Part shown: positions 12,801-24,745 of the stretch, one piece after another | How the letters are laid out: every line of letters starts with the position of its first letter | Position numbering within the stretch: the first letter of the stretch is position 1 | Assembly (NCBI GenBank): GCA_014706295.1 | Contig: JACSVZ010000007.1 | Location: 37,991,133 to 38,055,132, forward strand | Source: Lycocorax pyrrhopterus obiensis | Lineage: Eukaryota > Chordata > Aves > Passeriformes > Paradisaeidae | DNA length: 64,000 nucleotides | Reading direction: 5' to 3' | Notes under the pieces: generated by a model | Database searches by the model: none | What the model saw: the letters and a program-made list of their open reading frames with translations, nothing else | What the model was told of the DNA's origin: nothing | Translations under genes and position numbers: made by a program

Positions 12801-15800
12801 TGCCGACCTCATCTGATTTTAGTAATTCACTATTCTTGATTTCAGAGCTCAACAAAATAAGACTCCTATTGTAGAATTTGAAGGGACATTAGTTGCTCCT
12901 CGACTCTGTAGTGAATAATCATTGGGATAAAGAGACTCAAGAGCTGTATTGCATTTAAAAATCAATCCTATTTTTCATAATATAATTAAATTTTTTGTCA
13001 TTTCAGATATTCTTGTTGTAGACTTGCATTAAGGGTGAGGAACCTAATCTTTTGAGTTGCTTGACATATTTGACATATTTTACTTATTTAAGTTTTGGTC
13101 TCCATAGAATCCTGCTGATGGTGTGATTTGCCTGATTGTGATAGTACTAAATCCCACGTGTTTGATCTCCTTTGCCTTGAAATCAAATGATGTAAACAAA
13201 AACTTTCCAGAAGTATTCTGATCTTTTTCACCCCCTCAAAAATCTCTCAACCAGTATTGAAGTGAAAAGCCTGGCAATCATAATCCAGTCAGGCACAATG
13301 CCTTGCTGCGTGCTTTGGGCAACACCTAGATCTTATGCGTAAGGGAGCATTTTATGGTTATCACAGCAGGAGGCCTTCTTGCTTCCAGGGGCAGCAGCTT
13401 TCAGAGCTGCTGCATTGCTGCTTGATTACTGGTGATGGTTGTGTTACATGCTGGACCCAGCGTGACTGACACAGTTCTGATTCATATCACTCTGGGGAGC
13501 ATCAGGCGTGTATCCAGACCATGCATCAGCATCAGTGGTGACTGTGGCATTGAAATTGCTGGGAAAGGCATGGAATCAGATAATCGTCCATAAAGGAGTA
13601 CTACTGAATGGCTGTGAAGTTCACAGCTGGTAGATTTGTATCTTATGGCATCATGGTACTGTGTAACAGGCAAAAGCTCTTAAGTTTACTAAACAGGTCG
13701 AGGCAACTTCATTAGGTAGGGATTTTCCCGTTGTTGATGCTGGGTTATTTTTACCTCACCTCCTCACTAAGTGCACTTGCAAGTTTATAAACAGATTTTT
13801 TTGTGTGATGTCAAAAGAAGAGCTAATCAACCGCTCCAGGTCTAGGTTGTATTTTGAAGGTCAAACTGAAATCTAATTATTGACATTGTCACTAAATTGA
13901 ATGAAATATGTTCCAAAACATAGAAAATTACATTAACTTTTCTGAATTTTCTACACTCCAAATTTTTCAGTTTCTCATGCTTAGGTATTTTGATGCATTC
14001 CTGCAGCAATGCCTATTTCACAAGAATAAAGCTAGTCCAAGCAATGAACTAGTTGTCCTTCCCCCTAGTTTAAAGCAGATACAATCTATTTTAGGTTGAA
14101 ACCAAGGAATAGATTGTCTGCCTTAGTTTGAGGGAGACTCTGCCCTTAGAATTTAAGAATTCACAAGAAGGGAGATCACATATCTTGTTGTACAGATGTT
14201 TAGATAATTTTTACATGGGAATTGGCTGACTCTTCAATGGCTTTTATTAGAATAAGTCCCCTTTTCCTCAGGAACAGTTTAAGGAGGTGGCAACCTTCTC
14301 TGAGCTTTCAGACTCCTGGTCTGAGTGCTTTTGAAAGGATGGTTAGCACTGGCCATACAGATCCTGCAAATATCTCTACAGGAACTTGGTGGCAGAGCAG
14401 CAATATGTCCATGGCTGCAAGTGGGAGTTTTGCTGTTTTCTTTTACTTGCTGCTGGAGAGGCCTACAGTCCTGATGCGTGTGGTCTCACTCCTGGATGCC
14501 TATGAACACTCTATCCACGTGCTGTTAGGATGTTTGCAATAAGCTGGAGTGTAGCAGAAAATGCTGTTCAATGTCAGGCTCTGCAGAGGGGAAATAGGGC
14601 TTTACAAGGGCTCCTCTGCTCTAAGAGTTGATGCTCTGCATGTTCCAAGTGTACTTGCCATACAGGTAAGACTTACCTCTTTACAGATACATATTTGATG
14701 AGATATTTGTCATTTGGTGAAATGTTAAAATTCATTTTGGTATGTAGCTTCTTGTGGATTAATATTTGTATATTGTTTTAACTTTTTCCTTGTTCTTATC
14801 TAAGACTAGTTTGTAAATCGTAAATAGATGCTTACTGATGGTTATCATATGTCTCCCGTTTGTACCCACAATACAGTATTTATGACTTTGTATTTTGACT
14901 TGCTTTGATGACTCTTATGCTTAGGTATTTTTGATTGACAAGCAGCTAAACTCAGTTTGGATGACCAAATCCAATGTATGCAAATATCAGCCCTTTATTG
15001 CTATGTTTAAGCAAAATTTTATATCTACATTAGAATGAAAAACATAGTTTGAGTTGATACAGGTGTTGCATATTGCATGAAGGTAGCAAGATGACATTAA
15101 GAACAGAAAGTTATTTTATTTTAGGCCAAATGCAGTAGTAACTATAAACCAGAATTAACTATTTCCTTCCCCACCCTTCATGCTTGTGTTTTGATACTGA
15201 AATTCTCCCCACCATTAACCTTTATTACTAAATATTCGTTGCACTCCCTAGCTTCCTCTACCACTGCTTGTACTCACTGTTTCCTCACCTCCAGCCCCAG
15301 AAAGATGGCTACATTCTTTGTTGTGTCAGGGACACCAGCACCCTGTAGAGCTTTAGGGAGTGCTTGGATGGGTAGATCAGTGCCTGGTAGTGGTTTTAAT
15401 GTACCCATCACTTCCAATAGTGTTTCCCCTGGCTTGAGGCTTGTGTTTGGGAAACCACAGTATGCATTCCAGATGAACACTGCAAACGGTCTCAGGTGAA
15501 AACAGGTAAATACAATGAAGCAGGAAGGTAATTGGGGAACTGTACAACATAATTTGATTATGGTCTCAAATGCAAGGGACTCAAAAAATACTAGTTAAAA
15601 CATAAATAGTAGTGTCACAATGTTTGTTATATGGTAGTGAACAATTCTCTCAATAAACATATGAAAATTTAGGTCACAGCTGTAATTTACCACTCTGGTG
15701 AAAAAAAAATTGCAGTAGAATGAACTATCATGATATTGCTTACAGATTTTTTTTTGGCTAGAGGTTTTTCAATGGTGTATCTGGAAGCAGATTTAGAATG

Positions 15801-18339
15801 TGAAAATAATGCTGGTTTTTATCTTCATTCTAGTCAGATGAAAAATACCCCCTTAATTTGTATATGTATGACACAATTTTCTCAAAACATGTTCTGCTGT
15901 GTGATATCAATTTTTGTAAGCATGCAATGCGTGTTTTTTCTCTGAGCCTTTTTTTAACCCCTTTTACCATATACCCACCATCTTTCAAGAACTGTTAAGA
16001 AAAAAGTCTGAATACCCTGAATAATTTTCTTTTTTCTTTTTTTCTGTCATTTAAAGTCTTCTATGTCCTTAAACCCCAACAATCTGCTTTCTCTCTCAAT
16101 AATATTTCTTGAAAACGAAAAGCGCTATCACACTTGTACTTTTTAGTTCCTACCAGAATAATTGGGTGACTTTTCCAGAAACTCCTTTTTCAAATTGTCA
16201 GAGGAAGGTTGGATTTAATATAAATTCAATAAGATCTACCTTCCTTGAGATGAATAGGTCTTTATTAGATAGTTAAAGGTAATACAGCTACTATTTCAAT
16301 TGCTATAAGACTGGCCTCTTATTCGCCTTGTGTCTTGCATAGTCACTAATTCCTGGGTACATAAAATCCTATCTAGTTGGAACAGTAGCATTTTACCTAT
16401 TCTTCCAACTCTCTCTTTCTGTAGCTATTTGTCATAATACAGTTTAAATAAGGCTATATAAAATATCTAGAGCATGTTTATCAAAGAATATTTGTGATGG
16501 AAGGCAGTTCACTGTTTGCAATTTAGAAACTCAGTGTAAATAACTAGGTATTTAGGATGAGTACCCTCTGGATATGTGGGTGGATCACCATTTGAGTCTG
16601 TAGCTAGCACTGTGTAGGTATTTCTGTCTGTAGACATGTGTGAGTTTTGTTGTCACACTGGTGTGCACGTGTATATTTATTCAGGGACACACAAACACGT
16701 ACGACAGAAAAGTTAAATCGTTCCCATTTGATTCAGAACATGCCTATAGGAAGAGAGGTCAGAAGAACAGAAACAAGGGCATCTGTTAACTCCGAGTCTT
16801 TAAAACTGTAGAGCCAGAGATACTGGCTTGGACTTGGGAGGGATGAACGGGTAGCACGCTTACTGAGACAAATGGAACTCGTGCAAGGTATGGGAGCAGG
16901 GTCCCTGGTTAGCTGAAAGTCAGCTGAAGCTGAAGAAATGTGGCTGAGAAGAATAGCACAGGCAGTGGCTGACTTGGGGTGGTGAGGGGACAGAGGCGGG
17001 TGTGGACAGTCCTGTGGTCCTGAAAGGGTACTGCTTGAAGATCAAGAAATTCTCATGGATATCAGGGAAACTGTATTGTCCACAGCCTCGTGTGCTAGGA
17101 AAGTAAAGGGTACTTTGGAACACATGGAAAAATCTGTATATCTTTTGCTTCAACTTCTGTGTGTACTGGAAAGGATGAGGTCAAAATTACAGGGGTTCAT
17201 GCTCTTTGCTTCTGTTCCTGACAGCTGGAGAACAAGGCTGGCATTGTCTTACTGGAATAGAATAGTCTGTTGTGGAGGGGGAACCAGGAAGGTCCATGCT
17301 TAGTCATTGTGCCAGCAAAATCACGAAAGACAATAGTACAGTTTTCTCAGACTAGAGGAGGCTTAAAAGCTTGTGGATGTAGTGAAACCCAAACACAATA
17401 CCTAGATGAGTGGAAAGGAGTGTTCCATGGCTGCTACAGTGTTATGGATCAGATGAAAGATACTTTGCGTGCCAGCTTACTGTTAAGACTTTACAGGTTG
17501 GTCAGAAACACTGAAGATATGCTGACTGCAGTTGTAATGTTTCTGGAAAACAAAACAAGGCCTCTGAGTTCCATATCCATCTAGAAATCACTTATGGAGA
17601 GATTTAACTGCTCAATGCAAGTAGCTAATTGCATTCTCAGTTGCAGAGTCAATCAGGACGCAGCAGAGGAGCACTTGGTTAAAGCACTTCAGTGCCCTTT
17701 CCATAATAACAAGTGAAACACTGTTTTGTGGCTTCTCTGGGTTTTTTTAGATTTTTTCTGTGGAGTTTTCTGGAGTTCTTTTGGGTGAAGAAAGGCTTCC
17801 TCAGGTAGTGCAGTTTCTTTCTTCCCTGGACAGAAAAAAATGTAGCTATTTTAATTGCAAAAATATTCAAATCTGACCCAAGACTACCACTTGTTGTTGG
17901 TCAGTTTTAAACACTATGCTTACCTATGTTTACTGCTGAATGGTTGTGGCTGCTTTTTGATTCAATATACCAGGATTTTGGTAAAACTTCATTGTCTGGT
18001 TAGTGGCTAAAATCAATTAATGATCTAAAACCAGAATATTAGACTGATTTAAAATTGGAGTATCAGAAACACAAAGGCAGGGAAATCAGCTTTTTGCGAC
18101 TTCAAAATCTGGGTCCTAGATATACACTCCAGTATACTGGAAAATGTATAGAGTTGTCAGATCTAGACAGTGGATTTGCTTCTTTTTCATTCAAACATTT
18201 TAGGAAAGGATGATGGAATCTTTTTCTGTTTTTTATTTATGTTGTCCTTCTAGACTTTCCTTTTAATATTCTGCCTATTATTGTATCATTAGTGTTCTTT
18301 CATTCTTTTGTCTCAGAAACACGTCCTGAACGTGCTTTT
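9835..18339. other. No confidently recognised feature
   Basis: An 8.5-kb stretch without an identifiable gene or repeat family. Longer frames occur at 10844-11266 (minus, 140 codons, a low-complexity translation of AT-rich sequence), 14222-14542 (+, 106 codons), 15191-15499 (+, 102 codons) overlapping 15274-15480 (minus), and 17055-17584 (+, two overlapping frames). None shows a recognisable domain. The 15.2-15.5 kb and 17.0-17.6 kb segments are noticeably less AT-rich than their surroundings and could hold old transposon or gene remnants that I cannot name. Confidence 0.4.
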
Positions 18340-18483
18340 ATCTGTCCATATACTGCCCTAGGCCTCCAGCCAGCCATACCTGCTGATGGTAGATATAGCT
18401 CTCCAGGTCACAGGTTGCCAGGAGTGTCTGATGCCTCTTCAGGAGGCTGGGGCTGACAAACAGTTCTTTGCAGAAGGTGTGCT

Positions 18484-19440
18484 GTGGGTGAGGAGCTTTG
18501 TCACCAGCTGAAGGAGCTATGGGAAGAAGTGAACAGGCTACACAGTACTCGAGCAAGCGAGAGAGACCAATTCTTGCCAGAGCTGCTGCAGTTTAAGGAC
18601 TCTCAGGAGTCGCAAACCTCCATTGTAGTGGAGAAGCAGATGGACTCAGAACCCTGCAGGGTAATTAGTCACAGGACTGTTAGCCAAGGGACTGTTAAAG
18701 GTGAAGGCTGGAAGGAGGTCACTGCCTGTACCAGGAAAAAGTCTCCTCCCCCTTCTCAGAATTTGACAAGTAGGACTGGTAGCTTCTACAGCAGGTGTGA
18801 GACTCTGGAACTAAAAGGCCAAGACAACTGATGAGGTGGGCAAAGGTCTTTGTGGGATAGGGGGGTCTCCTAAGACAACACCACCTGTACCCAGCAACAA
18901 GACTTCCTCTGTTAGCAGGAAAAGAAGAGTAGTTGTCATAGGAGACTCCTTTCTAAGAGGAACGGAGGGTCCAATATGCAGACCAGACCCAACTCACAGG
19001 GAAGTATGCTGTCTCCCAGTGGCTCTGATAAGGGATATTACTGGAAAATTCTCCAGCCTAGTAAGGCCCCCTGATTACTATCCATTATTGGTTGTTCCAA
19101 CTGGCAGTGGCAAAATAACAAAGAGAAGTCTGAGGGCAATCAAAAGAGACTTCCCGGCCCTGGGACAATTGGTAGAGGCAACAGGAGCACAGGTAGTGAT
19201 TTCATCAGTTCTTCCAATAGCACATCAATTCTTCCAGTAAGACTGAGTAATATTGATAAGGACAGATCCATAAGGTCAATGCATGGCTCTCAGGCTGGTA
19301 TCAGCAGAAAAATTTTGGGGTTGTTTGCCATGGGAGGTTCTACTCAAGACCTGGTCTACTGATACCTGATGGAATGCACCTATTCCAGAGGGAAAAAGGA
19401 GTTCTAGCACAGGAGCTAGTGTGCCTTGTTTTAAACTAGC
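18484..19440 (+). pseudogene. CR1 ORF1 remnant with esterase-like domain
   Basis: In CR1 elements ORF1 encodes an RNA-binding or chaperone-type protein that in many families carries an SGNH (GDSL-like) esterase domain. The first part (18484-18831) reads HQLKELWEEVNRLHSTRASE, a leucine- and charge-rich helix typical of the CR1 ORF1 coiled coil. After a stop and frame change, 18836-19240 carries RRVVVIGDSFLRGTEG, with the nucleophile Ser of the GDS block at about 18947. The block expected to read GTND in related copies is decayed here (TGSGK near 19100). The final catalytic Asp/His block survives as DGMHLF near 19370 in another frame. The separate frames and the lost motif make this non-functional. 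Confidence 0.85.
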
Positions 19441-19554
19441 TTGGAAGAGGGAAAGGGACAAAGGCTCTCCGGTGATGAAGGATGGGATGGTGTGCCAAAA
19501 CTGGAGGAAATGAGCACTCAATCTCAATCTGCTTCACTGGGTGTTGGCTACAAA

Positions 19555-22290
19555 GTACCATACCTGAAATGTTTCTACACTAATGGCCACAGCATGAGGA
19601 ACAAGTGGAGCTCAAGGCCTTGGTCCAGTCCCAGGGATTTGACATCATTGGCATAAGTGAAACCTGGTGAGGCAAGTGCTGTGACTGGCGTGCCCTGCCA
19701 GATGGTTACAGGCTTTTCAGGAGGGATAGTCAGGGCAGAAGAGGTGGAGGGGTGGCACCACATGTAATGGAAGGGGTAGAATGTATGGAGCTCACACTTG
19801 GCAATGGCACAGTTGAGAGCCTCTGGATAAGAATCAAGGGGCAAACAAATAATGCAGATGTCATTGTGGAAGTCTACTATAGACCTCCCAGGCAGGACAA
19901 TGATGCTGACAAATCGTTCATTGAGGAACTAAGGGGCACTTCCAAGTCAACTGCCCTTGTCCTTGTGGGGACTTCAAATTCCTAGAAACTAACTGGGAGC
20001 CTCATACAGCTCGCACAACCTGGGCCAGAAGATTCCTAAAAACCTGGCTGACAACTTCATGGGACAGGTCCTAAAGGAGCCGACTCAGAAGGACGCCCTC
20101 CTTGATCTTGCTGCTTGTCAACAGAGTGGATCTTATGAGTGAAGTGGAGATTGGTGGCTGTCTTGGCCACAGTGACCACAAAGTAACAGAGTTTAAAATC
20201 TCTGTTGACACACAGAACAGTGCCAGGAAAACTTCAGCTCTGGACATGAGGAGAGAAGACTTCAGGCTGCTCAGAGAATGAGTGAATAAGGTTCCCATGG
20301 AAAATGTTCTTGCAGGTGCTGGAGTCTGTCTGTGCTTTAAACACCTCCTAAGGGCACAGGAGCAGGAAACTCCCAAACAGCAGAAGTCAAGCAGGCGCGA
20401 GGCAGGAAGCCAACTTGACTGAACAGGAATCTTCCCTTAGAAATAAGTTAAAAAAAGGGAAGGTGTATGCCCAGTGGAAGCAAGGTCAGGTGACATGGGA
20501 AGAATACAAAGATAGTGCTTGCCGCCATAGGGAGGCAATTCATGCAGACAAACTTCAACTGGAGTTGAAGCCAGAACTGTGGGGGACAATAAAAAGAGAT
20601 TTTCAAATGTGTTAATGGCGAAAAGCAGTGTAGAAATAACATCAGACCATTCCAGGATGAGGATGGTCACCTCACAAACAGGGACAGGGTCACGGCAGAG
20701 CTCTTTAATGCATTCTTTGCCTCTGTCTTCAACACGGATGACAGACTAGGGGGGGTCTGAGTACCCTGAGCTGAAGAACCATGACTGCGAGAATGATCAA
20801 CTCCCAGTTGACCTTGAAACTGTGCAGGATCTGCTGCTCCAGCTGGATCCCTACAAATCTATGGAGCCTGATGGGATTCATCTGAGAATCCTCAAAGAGC
20901 TGGCTGATGTCATCACAAAACCTCTTGCAATGATTTTTGAGTGGTCATGGGAATCTGGAGAGGTCCCAGCTGACTGGAATCCGGTGAATGTTGTCCTGAT
21001 TTTGGAGGGCAAGAAGGAGGACCCTGTAAACAACAGGCCTGTCAGTCTCACTTCAGTGACTGATAAAGTTATGGAGAAGATTAGTCTGGAAGCCATTGAA
21101 AAACACCTGAAAGACAGTGCAGTCATTGGTCACAGCCAGCATGGATTTGTGAGAGGAAAGTCCTGCTTGTCACACCTGATTTCCTTTTATGACAAGGTAA
21201 CCCACCCAGCTGATCAGGGGAAGCCAGTTGAGATAATTCTTTTGGACTTCAGTAAAGCTTTTGATGCTGTCTGTCACAAGATCCTTCTGGACAAAATGTC
21301 CAGCAGACAGCTGGATAAACACAGCATGGGATGGGTGAGCAACTGGCTCATGGGTTGGGCACAAAGGGTTACAGTGAATGGGGTGAAATCAGACTGTCAC
21401 TAGTGGGGTTCCACAGGGCTCCATTCTCAGCCCCGTGCTCTTCATAAATGACTTGAACACAGGATTGGAAGGGATACTGAGCAAGTTTGCCACTAATACA
21501 AAACTGGGAGGAGCTGTTGAACTCCCTTGAAGGCAGGGAGACCCAGCAGAGTGACCTTGACAAGTTAGAGGGCTGGGCAATCACCGACCATATGAAGATC
21601 AGCAAGGGAAAGTGCTGGATTCTGCACCTGGGACAGGGTAATCCTGGATGTACAGACAGACTGGGGAATGAGAGGCTGGGGAGCAGTGCCATGGAAAGGG
21701 ACCTGGGGGTCCTGGTTGACAGAAAGTTGAATCTGAGTCAGCAGTGCCCTGACAGCCAGGAGGGCCAAGCACACCCTGGAGGGCATCCAGCACAGCATCA
21801 CCAGGTGGGCAAGGGAGGGGATTGTCCTGCTCTGCTCCACCCTGGGGCGGCCTCACCTCGAGTGCTGGGGGCGGTTTTGAGTGCCACAATAAAAAAAGAC
21901 ATTAAGCTGTTAGAGAGCATCCAAAGGAGGGCAGTGAAGGTGGTGAAGGGCCTGGAGGGGAAGCCATAGGAGGAGCAGCTGAGGTCACTTGGTCTGTTCA
22001 GCCTGAAGGAGACTGAGGGGAGACCTCATTGCAGTTACAACTTCCTCATGAGGGGAAGAGGAGGGGCAGGCACTGATCTCTGCTCTGTGGTGACCAGTGA
22101 CAGGACCCAAGGGAATGGCCTGAAGCTGTGTCAGGGGAGGTTTAGGTTGGATATTAGGAAAAGATTCTTCATCCAGAGCTCGGCACTGGAACAGGCTCTC
22201 GAGGGAAGTGGTCACAGCACCAAGTCTGACAAAAAAGTGTTTGGACAGCACTCTCGGGCACATCGTGTGATGCTTGGGGATGGTCCTGTG
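19555..22290 (+). pseudogene. CR1 ORF2 remnant (endonuclease and reverse transcriptase)
   Basis: ORF2 supplies the AP-type endonuclease that nicks the target and the reverse transcriptase that copies the RNA. The endonuclease begins near 19561 (LKCFYTNGHSMRNK), continues through EVYYRPPRQDND near 19870 and shows GHSDHK near 20170. The reverse transcriptase is open at 20822-21403 and has SQHGFVRGKSCLSHL, the box A motif LDFSKAFDAV and, after a frameshift at about 21400, [15 protein letters not shown]. The box C motif, normally FADDTK, reads FATNTK at 21486-21503, so both catalytic aspartates are lost. The C-terminal part (about 21500-22290) includes DLGVLVDRKLNLSQQC, IQRRAVKVVKGLE and GRFRLDIRKRFF. 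Frameshifts near 19970, 20120, 21400 and 21750, plus internal stops, rule out activity. Confidence 0.9.
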
Positions 22291-22354
22291 CAGAACTCAA
22301 TGATCCCTGTGGGTCCCTTCCAACTCAGCATATTCTGTGATTGTAGTATTGTGT
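22283..22354 (+). repeat. CR1 3' tail (RT recognition end)
   Basis: The sequence GTGGGTCCCTTCCAACTCAG followed by ATTCTGTGATTGTAGTATTGTG matches the conserved 3' end and short terminal octamer-like repeat of avian CR1. In the family this part of the RNA is bound by the reverse transcriptase. It marks the downstream boundary of the insertion. Confidence 0.88.
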
Positions 22355-24434
22355 GAAAACCTTGTTCTACTTCATCACTGTGACACAGCTAGGGCTCTTT
22401 TTCCTTGCTTAAGCCTACTGCAGTCTCTCTGGCCCCACCGTCAATCATCAGGTGGACGCTGAGACGAATTTTTTATAGCCGCTTCTGTCAGTAAAGAGAA
22501 AATATTTTGAAAAATACAGTCTAAAAGCTGAATGTCAGCCTGCTGAGTGGCCTAGTTAAACAGGAGAATTGACTTTGGCAAGTTTTGTTTTGTTTTTTGT
22601 TTGTTCTTTCTTTTTTTTTAATGTAGGTTTTTTCCTAATTTTAAGAAAATTATTTGGGGTCTAGCCCAAATAATAAACAAAATAAGACTTTCTTGGCAAA
22701 GTCTCCTAATTGACTAGCTTACTAAAATTCTTAAGCATTGCCATGATTGTTTCTGTCTTCACTTTTCTGGTCTCTGTAACATGGGAACTCTCAGTGCATT
22801 CTGGGAGTAGCAGAGAACTTAGGTACTTCAGTAGCTCTGTTGTATCCCTTGTAGTCCCCTGTTTTGTTTACATAGTCAGTGAAAGCTTTTTCTGAGGTTC
22901 AAAACCCTACAACAGGTATTACTCTGTCTCTGAAGGAAGTATTCCGAAAGACATTTAGGATGTTCTTGCAATTGTATTTAGTCTTTGTGACCAGGGCAAA
23001 ACATACTCAAAAGATTTAGATAGGCAAGAAGCCACATGTTTTTTAAAACCACTTTGAAAAAGAATGGTGGAAGCACATGGCATAATGCATAGTAAATCTT
23101 GTATTAGAAAGCTGCAAACCCTTGTTGAGAAGTTGCATTTTTCTCCTGAGCCAGAGAATATTGCTGTCTTACAGCAGTCCTACAGTACTGGAAACAGCAT
23201 TGAGAAGTGCAGCCTACTTGTTAGTTGATAAATAGAGATTAGAATCACCTACTAGGCTATATTATAGTGCTTGTTAACAATTTTTACCTTCCTAAATTGA
23301 TTCAGTATAATCCTTGCAATGGCTTTACCTCATTTCTGGAAGACATACAGATAATGTGGTACTTATATGAAGTCTTGCATGTCACTGAAAACCTGCTGTA
23401 TTTCTGTAGTAGAATTGTGTGGCAGGATTATATTAACATAGATTTTGGAATATTTGAGCTCCCATAGGGTATGGAGTGTGGCTGATATGACATGACTTGC
23501 CTTCAACAGTTGTTTTAACAAGATATCCTTCATATAAAATATACCAAGCTGAAAGGCATAACTGAGTGAGTTAAGTAAGAAACACTGGTGGCAAAATTCT
23601 TCACTTTCATCTTTATCTGATTAATTCAAGGCTGAGTGTTACAGTGAAAGTCTTTTTAACCTAACATAGTATTTGGTATGTTTATTTAAGGAAAACCAAA
23701 TAAACCCAGAAAACATAAAACCCCACCCCAAAAAAGCCCTTTTATATTATATAGTACAAGATCCTTTTTATTAAATTGTTAAACTAATTGCAAATATATG
23801 TGCATTTACTCTAGTCAAAACTCATAGTTCTTAAAATATCTTCTCACTCCTCCTAAAAACTGCTTTAATAATACATTAATTAACACTTCTGAAGTACTTG
23901 GCATATTTAACACAAGATAATTTACAGCTCCTAATAATTTAAACTGTGTATTAGAATGTCTAGCATTGGCAAACAGAAAATACACTGTATGTGAATATAG
24001 CATTAAGTGCTAAACATGTAATTTACATGTAGCTCAGTCTTTAATTTATTAAAAATAGATATAGTTTAATGTCTTGATAATAATGCTGATGTTGTTTGAC
24101 TCCTTTTTAACATTTTCAAATTCCTGCTGATGGTTTATTTTTTTTTAACAGGACCATGCAGACCTTTAATATCTGTTAGTAACAATAATTAAATTTAGGG
24201 CTATATAAACAGTTAATTTCAGATTTTATGGCATGATATTGTATTTTGATTTTTATCTGTTTTCTCCTTTCACAGAGCTTTTAGTATTGACTGAAAAATA
24301 TTCAGCCAATTTAATACCTGAAATACTGTACTTGCATCAAAAGGCTTTGACTGACCATGTACTTGAGAACAGATTTCAGACGTAGACAGCTTTTTACTGT
24401 CTCTTGACTTTATGTTTCAGGAAAAGCTTACTAC
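22355..24434. other. No recognised feature
   Basis: AT-rich flank of the CR1 insertion. Contains a T-rich tract near 22587-22620 and no coding or repeat family signature. Confidence 0.5.
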
Positions 24435-24745
24435 ATGAGGATCCTAAATGGCTTGAGGGTTTGGTAATGGGATGTGGAGACCTTCACCTTAGGTCACTAG
24501 TTTGAATGCAGCCCAGGTGGGTGGAAACTAAAACCCATTATCATCTGATGGCTCCTGGATTGCCTGTGGGAAATGAGTTGGTGGTCCCAGGCAACTTCCT
24601 AGGAGAAAGACAACAGTATTGCAGAATCAGCATCTTAGTGCTTGCAGATTGGGACCCTTGCTGGAACTCTGCAGAAAAAACAGTGGCTGGAGTGAGCTTG
24701 GGTGTACTGAATTGCGTTCTGCACCTCAAGTGGTTTGTGTAGGTC
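24435..24745 (+). mobile_element. tRNA-derived SINE-like relic, family not identified
   Basis: The first 80 bases resemble a decayed tRNA promoter: AATGGCTTGAGGG (near 24447) fits a box A, and CTAGTTTGAATGCAGCCC (24497-24514) fits a box B with its tRNA-like flank (consensus GGTTCGAATCC). A less AT-rich body of about 230 bp follows, with GGCTCCTGGATTGCCTGTGG and GAGTTGGTGGTCCCAGGCAA, phrases I associate with an old interspersed repeat. A 78-codon open frame across the body is probably incidental. No A-rich or simple-repeat tail was found. An alternative is a DNA-transposon fragment with a chance box B. Confidence 0.45.

Larger units (their letters stand above)
18340..22354 (+). mobile_element. 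Near-full-length, inactive CR1 LINE retrotransposon
   Basis: CR1 is a non-LTR retrotransposon that copies itself through target-primed reverse transcription. Both of its ORFs are recognisable in order: ORF1 with a coiled-coil-like part and a GDS esterase domain (18.48-19.44 kb), then ORF2 with endonuclease (about 19.56-20.27 kb), reverse transcriptase (about 20.8-21.5 kb) and C-terminal part (to about 22.3 kb). It ends in the typical 3' tail GGTCCCTTCCAACTCAGC followed by ATTCTGTGATTGTAG. The length, about 4 kb, is close to that of complete avian CR1; most genomic copies are short 3' fragments. Many frameshifts and stops show that it is long dead. CR1 does not make clear target-site duplications and none was seen. 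The 5' boundary is placed where the ORF1-like similarity begins and is uncertain by about 100 bp. Confidence 0.93.

Noticed and set aside
14222..14542. 106-codon + strand open frame
   Set aside because: No recognisable family, no upstream promoter or splice evidence; length is not exceptional for 64 kb in six frames.
20822..21403. 193-codon reverse transcriptase frame as an active host or transposon gene
   Set aside because: Part of a CR1 with frameshifts on both sides and a destroyed catalytic box just downstream.
21565..22263. Several minus-strand frames of 90-107 codons
   Set aside because: They lie opposite CR1 ORF2 and its 3' part, and are shadows of that sequence.
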